Assembly (NCBI RefSeq): GCF_006970445.1
Contig: NZ_CP033877.1
Location: forward strand, 442,750-506,749
Origin: Stenotrophomonas maltophilia
GTDB taxonomy: Bacteria; Pseudomonadota; Gammaproteobacteria; Xanthomonadales; Xanthomonadaceae
DNA: 64,000 nt
Direction: 5' to 3'
Each line of letters opens with the position of its first letter. Positions within the stretch are counted from its first letter, which is position 1. The notes under the pieces were generated by a model. The model ran no database searches and had not been told where the DNA came from. It worked only from the letters and a program-made list of their open reading frames with translations. Shown here in pieces: positions 1 through 7,939 of this stretch. The position numbers and the translations under genes were made by a program.

Positions 1-341
1 ATCGCAGCGATGCCGCGCGGCTGGACCTGAAGCAGGGTGCTGGCGGCGTGGTGGATCTGGAGTTCCTGCTGCAGACCGGCGTGCTCGCGCGCAGTGCGCA
101 GCACGTGGCGTTGCTGCAGCCGCGCGATACGCCATCGTTGATCGATGCGTTGGCGGTTGCTGGTTTCCTGCCGGAAGACACCGCACAGGCGTTGCATGGA
201 GCGCATGCCACGTTGCTGGAGGTGGGCCTGGCCTGCACGCTGGACCGGCGCCCGCGACTGGCCCCGACCACGCCCGCGATTGAAGAGGCATGTGCGGCGA
301 TTACGGCGGCGTGCAGAGCGGCAGCGTTGCCGTTTGCCTGA
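1..341 (+). CDS. glnE: GlnE C-terminus (glutamine synthetase adenylyltransferase), 5' truncated by window
   Basis: Only the last ~113 codons are present; the frame is open from base 3. The opening residues [18 protein letters not shown] match the conserved D-(L/I)-K-x-G-x-G-G-(I/V)-x-D-(I/V)-E-F block of the bifunctional adenylyltransferase/adenylyl-removing enzyme. It lies in the C-terminal nucleotidyltransferase half, where acidic residues bind metal and ATP. GlnE adenylylates and deadenylylates glutamine synthetase in response to PII and glutamine. After this block the protein continues as the helical C-terminal region and stops at a normal family end. The next gene is convergent, and a REP dimer sits in the gap. 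Confidence 0.85.
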   Translation, partial: RSDAARLDLKQGAGGVVDLEFLLQTGVLARSAQHVALLQPRDTPSLIDALAVAGFLPEDTAQALHGAHATLLEVGLACTLDRRPRLAPTTPAIEEACAAITAACRAAALPFA

Positions 342-415
342 GTGGGTGCACCCACCAGAGCTATGGCCTGGCGGTGGCCTGCCGGATCAATGAGCTGGCC
401 GTTGGCCTGCTGTTG

Positions 416-495
416 GTAGGTGCCAACCTTGGTTGGCACAACCCATCAGCGTTCATGACCCCGACAACAGCGTGCCAACCAAGGTTGGCACCTAC
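416..495. repeat. SMAG-type REP dimer (GTAGGTGCCAACC type), inverted pair
   Basis: A GTAG tetranucleotide at 416 leads the palindrome GTGCCAACC-TT-GGTTGGCAC (to 439). A second, inverted copy occupies 472-495 and ends in CTAC. The two copies face each other with a 32-bp spacer, the usual dimer arrangement. They lie between the convergent glnE and transporter genes, so a transcript crossing either way would carry a stable hairpin. Confidence 0.85.
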
Positions 496-509
496 CAGGG
501 CGATGGCGG

Positions 510-1070
510 TCAGCTGGCCGCGCGCAGCGGCGCCATCTTCCACAGCAGCGCGCGGAACGGGGCCAGCAGGCAGACGCCGATCGCCAGCTTCACCGCCAGG
601 TCACCGGCCGCCCAGCTCACCCACGGCAGGGTGGAACCGGCAAACGCGATCGACCAGAAAATGGTGGTATCCACCGTCGCACTGCAGGTGGTGGCCACCA
701 TCGGTGCGCGCCACCAGTTGCCACGGCGCAGGCGGTCGAACACGGTGATGTCCAGCAGCTGGGCCACGATGAAGGCCGAACACGAGGCAATGGCGATGCG
801 CGGCGTGGCCACCCAGATCGACAACAACACTGCCACCAGGAAACCGATCCACGCCACGCGGCGCGCCGGGCCCGGGCCGAAGCGGCGGTTGATCAGGTTG
901 CTGACCAGGAACGCGACCGGATAGCTGAAGGCACCCCAGGTCAGCCAATCGTTGATCGGGTACTGCACCAGTACGTTGGACAGCAGCACCACCGCGCCCA
1001 TCGCCAGCACCGCCAGCACCAGGGCGCGCGGGGTCAGCGGGGCAAATACAGGGGCAGGACGCACGGACAT
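510..1070 (-). CDS. VUT/YhhQ-family inner-membrane transporter (probable queuosine precursor uptake)
   Basis: A 186-residue, very hydrophobic protein with about six membrane segments. It matches the Vut_1 (DUF165) family, whose E. coli member YhhQ imports queuine precursors (preQ0/preQ1). Recognisable features are the early LLSNVLVQYP helix, FPVAF-like 'SYPVAFLVSNLINRRFG' and the internal D-x-x-V-F-D-R-L-R-R-G-x-W-W-R-A-P segment with the following S-x-x-V-D-T-T-I-F-W. A TTG six codons upstream (1088) is also open, but the ATG at 1070 is preferred. Substrate assignment is by family only. Confidence 0.75.
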   Translation of the reverse strand: MSVRPAPVFAPLTPRALVLAVLAMGAVVLLSNVLVQYPINDWLTWGAFSYPVAFLVSNLINRRFGPGPARRVAWIGFLVAVLLSIWVATPRIAIASCSAFIVAQLLDITVFDRLRRGNWWRAPMVATTCSATVDTTIFWSIAFAGSTLPWVSWAAGDLAVKLAIGVCLLAPFRALLWKMAPLRAAS

Positions 1071-1145
1071 GGCGAGCCAGGGGGACAAAGGGGATCGCCC
1101 ATTATCCGCCCGGCCCGCGGCAAAGCCAAAACCGGTCGTTCAGCT

Positions 1146-1661
1146 TTACAGCGCTTCGCTCATCACGTCGCCAGCGGCGTAGGCGGTCGGCACATAGGCC
1201 AGCGCCTGGCCCTGTGCGCTCTTCACGGTCCAGCCAGCACCGGCGTCCGTCGGGTCGAAGCGCACCTGCTGGCCAACCACGAAGCCAGCGATCGCGTCAT
1301 CGCCTGCAGCCGCCGGCCATTGCAGCGTTGCGGTCTGGTCGGCCTTGCCGGGCACCTGCAGGTGCACCTGGCGATCACCGGCTGGCGTGGTGGCGACCTG
1401 CTTCACCTCCATCGGCGGCAGCGGAACCGCCGGCGTGCGTGCGGCAACCTTGCCGTTGCGTTCGCTGGCCTTGAACGGGGCCTTGGACAGTTCGGCCAAT
1501 CCCATCGACGTGGCCAACGGAATCGACAGCACGATCAGCGACGTGACCAGCACGCTGGTCTGGCCGCTGTTCAACTGCGGCGCGGCGCCGGCATGGACGG
1601 TGGGCACCAGCAGCGCCGAGAGCAGCAGGGCAGAAGCGGGAACGCGCAGGCAACGGAACAT
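1146..1661 (-). CDS. exported protein of unknown function, paralogue of the upstream gene
   Basis: 171 residues with a signal peptide (positively charged start, LLLSALLVPTVHA cleavage region around residue 24) and a second hydrophobic stretch near residues 37-52, so it is either periplasmic or anchored. The C-terminal ~90 residues (LPPMEVKQVATT... VGQQVRFDPT...GW...YVP) align by eye with those of the protein encoded at 1694-2197. The shared pattern is LPxMEV-x3-ATT, VGQ-x-V-x-F-x-PT, GW-x-x-K and L-x-Y-x-P. A strong ribosome site (AGGAGG) precedes the ATG. It is the third gene of a minus-strand group with DUF2145. No function is known to me. Confidence 0.7.
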   Translation of the reverse strand: MFRCLRVPASALLLSALLVPTVHAGAAPQLNSGQTSVLVTSLIVLSIPLATSMGLAELSKAPFKASERNGKVAARTPAVPLPPMEVKQVATTPAGDRQVHLQVPGKADQTATLQWPAAAGDDAIAGFVVGQQVRFDPTDAGAGWTVKSAQGQALAYVPTAYAAGDVMSEAL

Positions 1662-1693
1662 AGAGACCTCCTGGTCAGGGTGGGGACGGCGGC

Positions 1694-2197
1694 TCAGCGC
1701 CGGTTATCGAAGATGTCGCGCGGGCCGGTGGCTTCGGGCAGGTATTCCAGTGGGCGGCCCTGGTTGTCCTTCAGCTGCCAGCCCTGGTCGGCGCCGGTCG
1801 GTTCAAAGTTCACGGTCTGGCCCACGGTGAACTGCACGGCGGGATCGCCGATGCCGCGCGGGTACTGCATCGATGCGGTGTTCTGCGGGTCATTGGCATC
1901 GCGCAGCAGCACCTCGCGGCGGCCATCGACGGTGGTGGCGATACCGCTCACCTCCATCTGCGGCAGCTTGATCTGCTGCGGTCGGGCCAGCGGCTGGCCC
2001 GCCTCGGCGGCATCCTGGGCTTCCTTCGCCGCCGCTGCGCGGGCCGAGGCCACCATCTGCGTGGACATCTCCAGGCTCGGCCCCTGAGGGCCCGGGTTAT
2101 GGATGATCACGATGCGGCGTTCGGCGTGTGCGGCCGTCGACCAGGCCAGGCCGGCGACGATCACCATCGACATCAGGGAAACAGGCAGGGCGCGCAT
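1694..2197 (-). CDS. exported protein of unknown function, tandem paralogue of the next gene
   Basis: 167 residues counted from the ATG at 2197, chosen because AAGGAG stands at correct spacing and because a signal peptide (MRALPVSLMSMVIVAGLAWS...AHA) begins exactly there; the frame is open further upstream. A charged, alanine-rich central segment (residues ~45-80) may be helical. The C-terminal domain carries the same LPxMEV/VGQ/FxPT/GWxxK pattern as the 1146-1661 product. It follows the DUF2145 gene by 19 bp and is clearly co-transcribed. Unknown function; probably periplasmic. Confidence 0.7.
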   Translation of the reverse strand: MRALPVSLMSMVIVAGLAWSTAAHAERRIVIIHNPGPQGPSLEMSTQMVASARAAAAKEAQDAAEAGQPLARPQQIKLPQMEVSGIATTVDGRREVLLRDANDPQNTASMQYPRGIGDPAVQFTVGQTVNFEPTGADQGWQLKDNQGRPLEYLPEATGPRDIFDNRR

Positions 2198-2216
2198 GTC
2201 GTTCTCCTTGCAGGAT

Positions 2217-3068
2217 TCAGGGCGTGGCGGCAGTGGCACCGGCCACCGGCACATGGGGGATCACCAGTTCCTGCTGCAGTTGGCTGCGCTGGTGCAGGAA
2301 GTCGAATACCGATTCCACCGTCACCACCGAATAGTTGCCGGAGATGCGCTCGCCGGCCGGATGGTCGGTGGTGGTGGCGTTGGCCACGAACAGGCGCGCA
2401 CCCACGCGCTTGCCGAGGCCGATATGCAGCACGCTGGGCTGGTACTTCTGCTGGCGCAGCCACTGCTGCGCCTGTTCGCGCTTGACGATGGCTGGCGCGC
2501 CTTCGGCCTGTGCCATCGCCGCGGCCAGCACTTCCAGCACCCACTGGTTGGAGTTCTGGTAGTCGGTGGCGAATGGGTAGGCGACCACGTTGTACTTGGT
2601 CTCGTGCAGCGCCTTGGGCTGGATCGACGGCGACACCAGCATCGCGCGCAGCGCCGCACGCAACGGTGCCGACGGCACACCGATGCGCAGGTCAGTATGG
2701 CCACCGCTCTCGCCGACGAAGTTGCCCAGGCCTTCGTGGTACAGCTGCGAGCTGTCGGTCTTGCAGCGGTTGAGCAGGTGCATCGCGCGCCAGCGGCCGT
2801 CGTCCTCGCGCAGCAGGAACGCCAAGTGGCTGTGGCGCAGGCCATAGCGGCTCAGGTCCTGGCCACCGCGCGCGGCCACCACCACGTCCACATCGGGCAG
2901 CGCGTCCAGGCGTTCGGCGGTGGTCCAGGCCACGTCCAGCATCGCCGCCTGCGACGCCACGCTCGGGTAGCGCTCGCGGCACTCGGTGCTGTTGGCCCAT
3001 GCCGGTGCGATCGCCAGCAGGCTGGCGATCAGTAGCGCGGCGCGGGGCAGGCGGGAAAAACGATCCAT
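2217..3068 (-). CDS. DUF2145 family exported protein
   Basis: 283 residues with a clear signal peptide (LLIASLLAIAPAWA, cleavage near residue 25). The mature part resembles DUF2145: SRYGLRHSHLAFLLR, then a tail with LYHEGLGNFVG, ALHETKYNVVAYPFATDYQN SNQWVLE-type motifs and a late RLFVANATTTDHP. The conserved His/Cys/Asn pattern (H-S-H-x-A-F, NQW-V-L-E) recalls papain/NlpC-like folds, but catalysis has not been shown as far as I know. GAAGGT precedes the ATG. First gene of a three-gene minus-strand unit with two paralogous periplasmic proteins; the conserved arrangement suggests a joint envelope role. Confidence 0.75.
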   Translation of the reverse strand: MDRFSRLPRAALLIASLLAIAPAWANSTECRERYPSVASQAAMLDVAWTTAERLDALPDVDVVVAARGGQDLSRYGLRHSHLAFLLREDDGRWRAMHLLNRCKTDSSQLYHEGLGNFVGESGGHTDLRIGVPSAPLRAALRAMLVSPSIQPKALHETKYNVVAYPFATDYQNSNQWVLEVLAAAMAQAEGAPAIVKREQAQQWLRQQKYQPSVLHIGLGKRVGARLFVANATTTDHPAGERISGNYSVVTVESVFDFLHQRSQLQQELVIPHVPVAGATAATP

Positions 3069-3116
3069 GTCGATACCTTCAACGGCGGGCAGGCCCGCGC
3101 GCCGATCATACGCTGC

Positions 3117-3347
3117 TCAGCGCAGCGGGCGATCTACGCCCTTGCGCTGGAGTTCCTTGTCGCAGGCGTCGCTGATCGGCGCGATCGGCAGCGGCGGGCG
3201 CTCGCCCGTCTTCGGATCGCGCAGCGCCGGCTGATCGCGGTACGCATCCAGCTGCTGCTGGCATTGATAGGAGATCGGGTCCAGCTCGGTGGGCGCGGTG
3301 GAACACGCGGCGAGCAGGGCCAGGGGCAGCAGGAGCAGGGTACGCAT
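3117..3347 (-). CDS. small lipoprotein, unknown function
   Basis: 76 residues beginning with a lipoprotein signal peptide: MRTLLLLPLALLAACST, lipobox LAAC, lipidated Cys15. The short mature part is rich in Pro, Asp and charged residues and has two further cysteines (SYQCQQQ and DACDKEL) that could form a disulfide. The gene is separated from the DUF2145 gene by 48 bp on the same strand and could be its first partner. No family recognised. Confidence 0.65.
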   Translation of the reverse strand: MRTLLLLPLALLAACSTAPTELDPISYQCQQQLDAYRDQPALRDPKTGERPPLPIAPISDACDKELQRKGVDRPLR

Positions 3348-3432
3348 GGGGGCGTTCGGTCCGATGGGGGAAGCTGGACTCTAACCCCGCAGCCGGATCG
3401 AAATGTTCAGAAAACGCTGGGCGGTCGGGACG

Positions 3433-3455
3433 TGCCGGCCAGCGGCCGGCACTAC
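3433..3455 (-). repeat. SMAG REP (TGCCGGCC type) supplying the stop of the ELM1-like gene
   Basis: Palindrome TGCCGGCC-AGC-GGCCGGCA followed by CTAC, i.e. GTAG-headed on the minus strand. The CTA at 3452-3454 is the TAG stop codon of the neighbouring minus-strand gene, so the REP abuts and defines the end of that reading frame. Confidence 0.85.
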
Positions 3456-4417
3456 CGCAATGCCAGCCGCGCTTTCACTTCCGCCGCGATCCGCGCGGTT
3501 TCGCGCAGTGGCTCGATGCGGTCGTACTGCCAGTCCAGCCAGTGCGCCTGCAATCGCCCGCGCTCGCGCAACTGCTGCTGGAAGCGCGCCAACCGGCCCT
3601 GCGCGGTGTCGGCCAGCGCCACCATCACCGGCATGCGCGTGGCGCAGGCCTCAGAGAGCAGGTTCACCGAATCGGGCGAGACCACCACGCGGTTGGCCCA
3701 GCCGAGCAGGCCGCCATAGGGATTGGTGCCGTCGCCACCATCGCCCCAGATCACGTGCGGCAGGTCGGCGAATTTCGCGCGCAGGATCTCGGCCAAGGCC
3801 GGCGGCGTGCGTCGCGAGGTGGTCGCCAGCAGGCTGCCGCCTTCGCTGCGGATCTGGTCGGCCAGCGCCTGGAACACGCCGACCATCGCCGTCTCATCCC
3901 ACGGCGCCAGCGGCGTCGGGCCGCCCACCAGCAACGCGGTGCGCGGACCGGGCAGGGTACTGAAGCCGGCGAACGCGGCGCGGCCCCAGGCCAGCCAGTC
4001 ATCGTCCACCGGGTTGAGGCTGCCGAGCAGGGTCAGCACGTTGCTGCCGCGCAGGGCGTCATGTTCGGGCACCACCACCACATCCCAGTGACGCGCGCCG
4101 ATGCGCGGGTCGAGGATCTGCACCACTTGGCTGCCACGTGCGCGCAGCACGCGCAGGGCGCCAGCGGCCTGTCGGCCACAACCGATCGCCAGCGCCGGGG
4201 CTTCGTTGGCCAGTGTCGCGAAAGCCTCGCCGTACCCGTTCACATCGCCGGGCAGGCGGCGCGGCGACAGCCAGCGCCAGGGCGCGCGGGGCTGCAGGAC
4301 CAGCGGCTGATGGGTGCCCTGGCGCAGCGCCGAGGCCAGCGCGACCGCCTGGCGGACATTGCCCGCGCGGCCGTCGGTGACCGTCCAGGGCGCGCTCGAT
4401 CGTTTCACCATTGGCAT
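3452..4417 (-). CDS. ELM1/mitochondrial-fission-like family protein (GT-B-type fold predicted)
   Basis: 321 residues matching the bacterial 'mitochondrial fission ELM1' family (COG3660). Features: N-terminal WTVTDGRAGNVRQA (D-G-R/K-x-G-x-x-x-Q hallmark), a central VVVPEHDALRG and NVLTLLGSLNPV, LLVGGPT (nucleotide-sugar-binding-like loop), then LLATTSRRTP and a late VVVSPDSVNLLSEA (conserved D-S-x-S/N-x-x-S/E-A). The C-terminal half resembles glycosyltransferase family B folds, so a role in envelope glycan modification is plausible but inferred. The stop codon is the TAG of a REP. Start taken at the first ATG; a second ATG two codons later is equally possible. Confidence 0.7.
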   Translation of the reverse strand: MPMVKRSSAPWTVTDGRAGNVRQAVALASALRQGTHQPLVLQPRAPWRWLSPRRLPGDVNGYGEAFATLANEAPALAIGCGRQAAGALRVLRARGSQVVQILDPRIGARHWDVVVVPEHDALRGSNVLTLLGSLNPVDDDWLAWGRAAFAGFSTLPGPRTALLVGGPTPLAPWDETAMVGVFQALADQIRSEGGSLLATTSRRTPPALAEILRAKFADLPHVIWGDGGDGTNPYGGLLGWANRVVVSPDSVNLLSEACATRMPVMVALADTAQGRLARFQQQLRERGRLQAHWLDWQYDRIEPLRETARIAAEVKARLALR

Positions 4418-4537
4418 TAATTCGTTTCAGCCCTGCTGGGTGTTGCAACAGTCGCGACACTCTACACTGCGGCTCGTCGATTCGCCCCGCGCCGCCCGCG
4501 GGCACTGACTTCCTTTCGCCGCCCTGGAGATCCACCG

Positions 4538-5128
4538 ATGTCCCACGCGCTCGACGCTGCTGCTCTCGATCAGCTGTTCCGTACTGCCCGTACCCAGAAC
4601 GCCTTCCTCGACAAGCCGGTCCCGGCCAGCCTGCTGCAGGAACTGTACGACCTGGTGAAGTGGGGCCCGACCGCGGCCAACACCACGCCGGCCCGCTTCG
4701 TCTTCGTCACCTCGAAGGAAGCCAAGGACAAGCTGGCCCCGGCCCTGTCCGAAGGCAACCTGGCCAAGACCATGGCCGCCCCGGTCACCGCCATCATCGG
4801 CTTCGACCTGGACTTCCACGAAAAGCTGCCGTACCTGTTCCCGCACACCGATGCCAAGGCCTGGTTCGACGGCCCGCAGGAAGGCCGCCACGAAGCCGCC
4901 ATCCGCAACGGCAGCCTGCAGGGTGCCTACCTGATCCTGGCCGCGCGCGCGCTGGGCCTGGATGCCGGCCCGATGTCCGGCTTCGATGCCGCCAAGGTGG
5001 ATGAAGCCTTCTTCGCTGGCACCTCCATCAAGTCGAATTTCCTGGTCAACCTGGGTTACGGTGACCCGGCGGGCCTGTTCCCGCGTCTGCCGCGCCTGTC
5101 GTTCGACGAAGCGGCGCGCATCGCGTAA
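4538..5128 (+). CDS. malonic semialdehyde reductase/HadB-RutE-type nitroreductase
   Basis: 196 residues, the normal size for RutE-like flavoproteins. FMN-binding features: [15 protein letters not shown] near the N-terminus (R-x-x-R/T-x-F), [19 protein letters not shown] (S/T-x-x-N-x-x-P-W/x-R/x) and a later [26 protein letters not shown], the classical nitroreductase G-x-M-x-G-F/Y-D loop. In E. coli RutE reduces malonic semialdehyde to 3-hydroxypropionate with NAD(P)H in pyrimidine degradation; no other rut gene is visible here, so the substrate may differ. GGAG lies eight bases before the ATG. Followed on the same strand by a YceI lipoprotein gene. Confidence 0.8.
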   Translation: MSHALDAAALDQLFRTARTQNAFLDKPVPASLLQELYDLVKWGPTAANTTPARFVFVTSKEAKDKLAPALSEGNLAKTMAAPVTAIIGFDLDFHEKLPYLFPHTDAKAWFDGPQEGRHEAAIRNGSLQGAYLILAARALGLDAGPMSGFDAAKVDEAFFAGTSIKSNFLVNLGYGDPAGLFPRLPRLSFDEAARIA

Positions 5129-5203
5129 GTCGCTGTATCGATTCCGGGCCGCCCCCTTGGCGGTCCCTGCTGTACCCACCCTACGATCCGGAGAGTTCCT
5201 GAG

Positions 5204-5911
5204 ATGAGCGCCACCCGTAAACTGCTGCTGCCGCTGGCCCTGACCCTGGCCATCGCCGCCTGCTCCAAGCCGGCCGACACCGCTGCCCCGGCTGCCGATG
5301 CCGCCGCCCCGGCCACCACCGAGCAGGCCGCCACCCCGGCTGCTGATGCCGCCGCTGCTGCGCCGGCTGCCGAAGCGATCAAGATCGCCTCGGGCACCTA
5401 CAAGCTGGACCCGAGCCACACCGACGTGCTGGCGCAGTGGAGCCACTTCGGCTTCTCCAACCCGAGCGCGCACTTTGGCAACGTCGAAGGCACCCTGGTG
5501 TACAACGCCGAAGACGTGACCAAGTCCACCGTGGAAGTGAAGCTGCCGCTGAGCGGCCTGAACAGCTTCACCGCCAAGTTCGACGAGCACCTGAAGAGCG
5601 CCGACTTCTTCGACGCTGCCAAGTTCGCCGATGCCACCTTCAAGAGCACCAAGGTGGACGCCGCTGGCACCAACAAGCTGACCGTCACCGGTGACCTGAC
5701 CATCAAGGGCATCACCAAGCCGGTCACCCTGGACGTCACCGTCAACGGCGGCGGCGAGCACCCGATGGCCAAGGTTCCGGCCGCTGGCTTCGATGCCACC
5801 ACCACCCTGAAGCGCAGCGATTTCGGCGTCGGCGCCTACGCCCCGAACGTCAGCGATGAAGTGAAGATCCGCATCACCACCGAAGCCACCGGCGAAAAGC
5901 CGGCTGATTGA
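5204..5911 (+). CDS. YceI-family lipoprotein (isoprenoid-binding lipocalin-like fold)
   Basis: 235 residues. A lipoprotein signal peptide (LALTLAIAACSK, Cys20) is followed by a ~45-residue linker of Ala, Pro, Asp and Thr that tethers the domain to the membrane. The YceI domain (from about residue 63) shows GTYKLDPSHTDVLAQWSHFGFSN, TVEVKLPLSGLNSF, LKSADFFDAAKF, VTGDLTIKGITKPVTLDV and the closing RSDFGVGAYAPNVSDEVKI, all family hallmarks. YceI proteins form an extended beta-barrel that binds polyprenyl lipids; the physiological role is uncertain. A strong intrinsic terminator follows. Confidence 0.88.
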   Translation: MSATRKLLLPLALTLAIAACSKPADTAAPAADAAAPATTEQAATPAADAAAAAPAAEAIKIASGTYKLDPSHTDVLAQWSHFGFSNPSAHFGNVEGTLVYNAEDVTKSTVEVKLPLSGLNSFTAKFDEHLKSADFFDAAKFADATFKSTKVDAAGTNKLTVTGDLTIKGITKPVTLDVTVNGGGEHPMAKVPAAGFDATTTLKRSDFGVGAYAPNVSDEVKIRITTEATGEKPAD

Positions 5912-5940
5912 TGCACCCCGCTCACTCGTCGTGAGAAGGC

Positions 5941-5972
5941 AGAAGGCCCGCTGAAAAGCGGGCCTTCTTTTT
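5941..5972 (+). terminator. intrinsic terminator after the YceI gene
   Basis: Perfect 12-bp stem (AGAAGGCCCGCT / AGCGGGCCTTCT) with a GAAA loop followed by a run of five T. It ends transcription of the YceI gene before the REP array. Confidence 0.92.
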
Positions 5973-5994
5973 GGGTTCTGGGGAACACGCGTTG

Positions 5995-6411
5995 GTAGGT
6001 GCCAACCTTGGTTGGCGCACGAGCACTCCGCAGGCCAACCAAGGTTGGCCACTACCGGTTCGTGCAGGGCCGGAACGCTTTGGTAGGTGCCAACCTTGGT
6101 TGGCACACGGGCGCTCTGCGGGCCAACCAAGGTTGGCCACTACCGGTTCGTGCAGGGCCGGAGAGTTCTTTGGTAGGTGCCAACCTTGGTTGGCACACGG
6201 GCGCTCTGCGGGCCAACCAAGGTTGGCCGCTACCGGTTCGTGCAGGGCCGGAACGCGTTGGTAGATGCCAACCTTGGTTGGCGCACGAGCACTCTGCGGG
6301 CCAACCAAGGTTGGCCGCTACCGGTTTGTGCAGGGCCGGAGAGTTCTTTGGTAGGTGCCAACCTTGGTTGGCACACGGGCGCTCCGCAGGCCAACCAAGG
6401 TTGGCCACTAC
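5995..6411. repeat. tandem array of five SMAG dimers
   Basis: Five copies of an inverted REP pair. Each copy starts GTAGGTGCCAACC-TT-GGTTGG and ends CCAACC-AA-GGTTGGCC(A/G)CTAC. GTAG tetramers start at 5995, 6083, 6173, 6261 and 6351, so the period alternates 88, 90, 88, 90 bp. The inter-unit linkers alternate between two types (...CCGGAACGC(T/G)TTG and ...CCGGAGAGTTCTTTG), so the array grew by copying a 178-bp double unit. No ORF with coding character lies inside. This fills the gap between the terminator at 5972 and the next gene. Confidence 0.92.
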
Positions 6412-6421
6412 CGGTTCGCGC

Positions 6422-6823
6422 TCAGCGCAGCGCGCCCAGCCACGCCACGCACGCTTCGCTCGGGCTCTGCTTGGCCTTCACCGCCAGCCCGCTTACGCGC
6501 ACGAAAGTCTGCGCGGCCTGTGCCACCACCTGGCGTGCGATCAGCGCCGCCTGCTTGGTCGCGGCCTGCTGCTTGCGCAGCTGCACGATGTTGATTGAAG
6601 GCCGGCCCACCGGCGCGTACTTCTGGTCGCGGCGCAGCACGTCGGCCACCTGCGCCACTTCGAATTCGGCCTGCAGGTAGCGGTGCTGTGCCTCCACCAG
6701 CTCACGCAGCGGTACGCGCAGGGCAGCGGTGTCGGCGAAGGCGGCCAATGCCACGTCGCAGGCGGCGTCATCGGCGAAGCGGGTACGCAGCGCGTCCACG
6801 CTGGCCAGGGTCAGTTTGGCCAT
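6422..6823 (-). CDS. small alpha-helical protein, unknown function
   Basis: 133 residues from the ATG at 6823 (MAKLTLASVDALRTRF). The longer upstream frame runs through REP sequence and is rejected as coding. The product is almost all helix-forming, with Ala, Gln, Arg and Val heptad-like spacing (VEAQHRYLQAEFEVAQVADVLRRD) and a basic central part (VQLRKQQAATKQAALIARQVVAQAAQ). No signal peptide or membrane segment, so cytosolic. A weak GAGG precedes the start. It stands alone, bounded by the REP array downstream and a REP cluster upstream. I do not recognise a family. Confidence 0.6.
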   Translation of the reverse strand: MAKLTLASVDALRTRFADDAACDVALAAFADTAALRVPLRELVEAQHRYLQAEFEVAQVADVLRRDQKYAPVGRPSINIVQLRKQQAATKQAALIARQVVAQAAQTFVRVSGLAVKAKQSPSEACVAWLGALR

Positions 6824-6874
6824 GTGGGCCTCGTTGCTGCAGGAAAGGAGCGCGATTGTCGCATTGCTTGCCGG

Positions 6875-6997
6875 GTCGTGCCGGCCGCTGGCCGGCAATT
6901 GCATGGGAGTGTGCGGACCAACGGTCCGCACCCACCAGTCGATGGTGGTCCGCACCCACCGGAGGCGGAGAGCAGCCGAGCATGGGCTCGGCTCTAC
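6875..6997. repeat. cluster of three different SMAG/REP palindromes
   Basis: Within 123 bp lie a TGCCGGCC-GCT-GGCCGGCA palindrome headed by GTCG instead of GTAG (6875-6897), a GTGCGGACC-AAC-GGTCCGCAC palindrome followed by CCACC (6911-6936) with a partial second copy, and AGCCGAGC-ATGG-GCTCGGCT followed by CTAC (6974-6997). They occupy the divergent gap before the 7033 gene, so some may sit in promoter territory. Confidence 0.8.
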
Positions 6998-7032
6998 AAT
7001 GGCCCGCTGTACCACCCACGGAAGGAAGATCC

Positions 7033-7866
7033 ATGCAGGACGCGCAGTACTGGTTGAACGAATTCTGGACGGGCCTCAGCGTGCTCGATCTGCTGGGCGG
7101 CAGCCTGCTCGGTACGCTGCTTGGCCTGGTGCTGGGCATCCTCGGCTGGCGCTGGCTGCACCGCCGTGGTTGGTTGCAGCGGCGCAAGCGCTGGCATCAC
7201 TGGCTGCTGGCCAGCTACGTGGTGCTGCTGCCACTGGCCACCGCCTTCTTCGGCCTGCAGCTGGGCTTTACTGCCGGTGCGCACCGCGCGCTGTTCAAGC
7301 AGCTCGATCATTTCCAGCCGCACCTGCAGACCCTGGTGGAAGGCTGGAGCGAAGGATTCACCGACTCGCTGGACGACCCGCGCATGCGCGAGGCATTGCG
7401 CAGCCAGGGCACGGTGGGTGATGTCGCCGACACCATTGCCTCGGCCTACCTCAGCGAACATCCGCTGCCCGGCCTGGATCGTCTTGGCGATGGCCCGCTG
7501 GCACGCGGCACCGGCTGGGTGATCGGCAAGGTGCGCGAAGGCCTGCTGCGCGGCATGGTGGAAGACACGCTGGTGGACAAGGCCGGCACGATTGGCCTGG
7601 AGCCCAAGGTGGTGCGCGAGGCGCTGACCATGCACGTCGATGAGCTGCTGCACACCCGTGGCGTGCTGCGGCTGGTGAAGGCGCAGATCAACGGCATGAT
7701 GCCCGGCGTGTACTTCGGGCTGCTGCTGCCGCTGCTGGTCATCGCGCTGCTGGTCGCGCTGGAGATCTGGGCCGCGCAGCGGTTCGGGTGGACGCGGCAG
7801 GTGGCATCCAACGCGGTAGTGCCGGCCGCTGGCCGGCAGCTGCAGGTTCCTGCCGAGGGTTCATGA
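7033..7866 (+). CDS. membrane protein of unknown function whose C-terminus runs through a REP
   Basis: 277 residues from the ATG at 7033, preceded by GAAGGAAG; the upstream open frame crosses REP sequence and is not used. An N-terminal hydrophobic segment (LLGGSLLGTLLGLVLGILGW), a second one (LLASYVVLLPLATAFFGLQLG), a soluble ~140-residue loop, and a last membrane helix (VYFGLLLPLLVIALLVALEIW). The final 17 residues include VVPAAGRQLQ, encoded by a GTAG-headed SMAG palindrome at 7816-7838, so the natural end was probably lost or extended by the REP. No family recognised. Confidence 0.65.
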   Translation: MQDAQYWLNEFWTGLSVLDLLGGSLLGTLLGLVLGILGWRWLHRRGWLQRRKRWHHWLLASYVVLLPLATAFFGLQLGFTAGAHRALFKQLDHFQPHLQTLVEGWSEGFTDSLDDPRMREALRSQGTVGDVADTIASAYLSEHPLPGLDRLGDGPLARGTGWVIGKVREGLLRGMVEDTLVDKAGTIGLEPKVVREALTMHVDELLHTRGVLRLVKAQINGMMPGVYFGLLLPLLVIALLVALEIWAAQRFGWTRQVASNAVVPAAGRQLQVPAEGS

Positions 7867-7929
7867 GGTTGCCGGCCAGCGGCCGGCACTTCCCATTGGA
7901 GGGCGTGCGGACCAACGGTCCGCACCTAC
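7816..7929. repeat. REP pair plus third palindrome at the 3' end of the membrane-protein gene
   Basis: GTAG with TGCCGGCC-GCT-GGCCGGCA at 7816-7838 lies inside the reading frame. The inverted partner TGCCGGCC-AGC-GGCCGGCA, ending CTTC instead of CTAC, lies at 7870-7893 just after the stop. GTGCGGACC-AAC-GGTCCGCAC followed by CTAC lies at 7905-7929. The stop codon TGA (7864-7866) is between the two arms of the first pair. Confidence 0.85.
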
Positions 7930-7939
7930 CGTCTTTTGC

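Noticed and set aside
5995..6411. Regular repeats that could suggest a CRISPR array
   Set aside because: Repeats are palindromic REPs with GTAG/CTAC ends and the 'spacers' are themselves repeated; no cas genes nearby.
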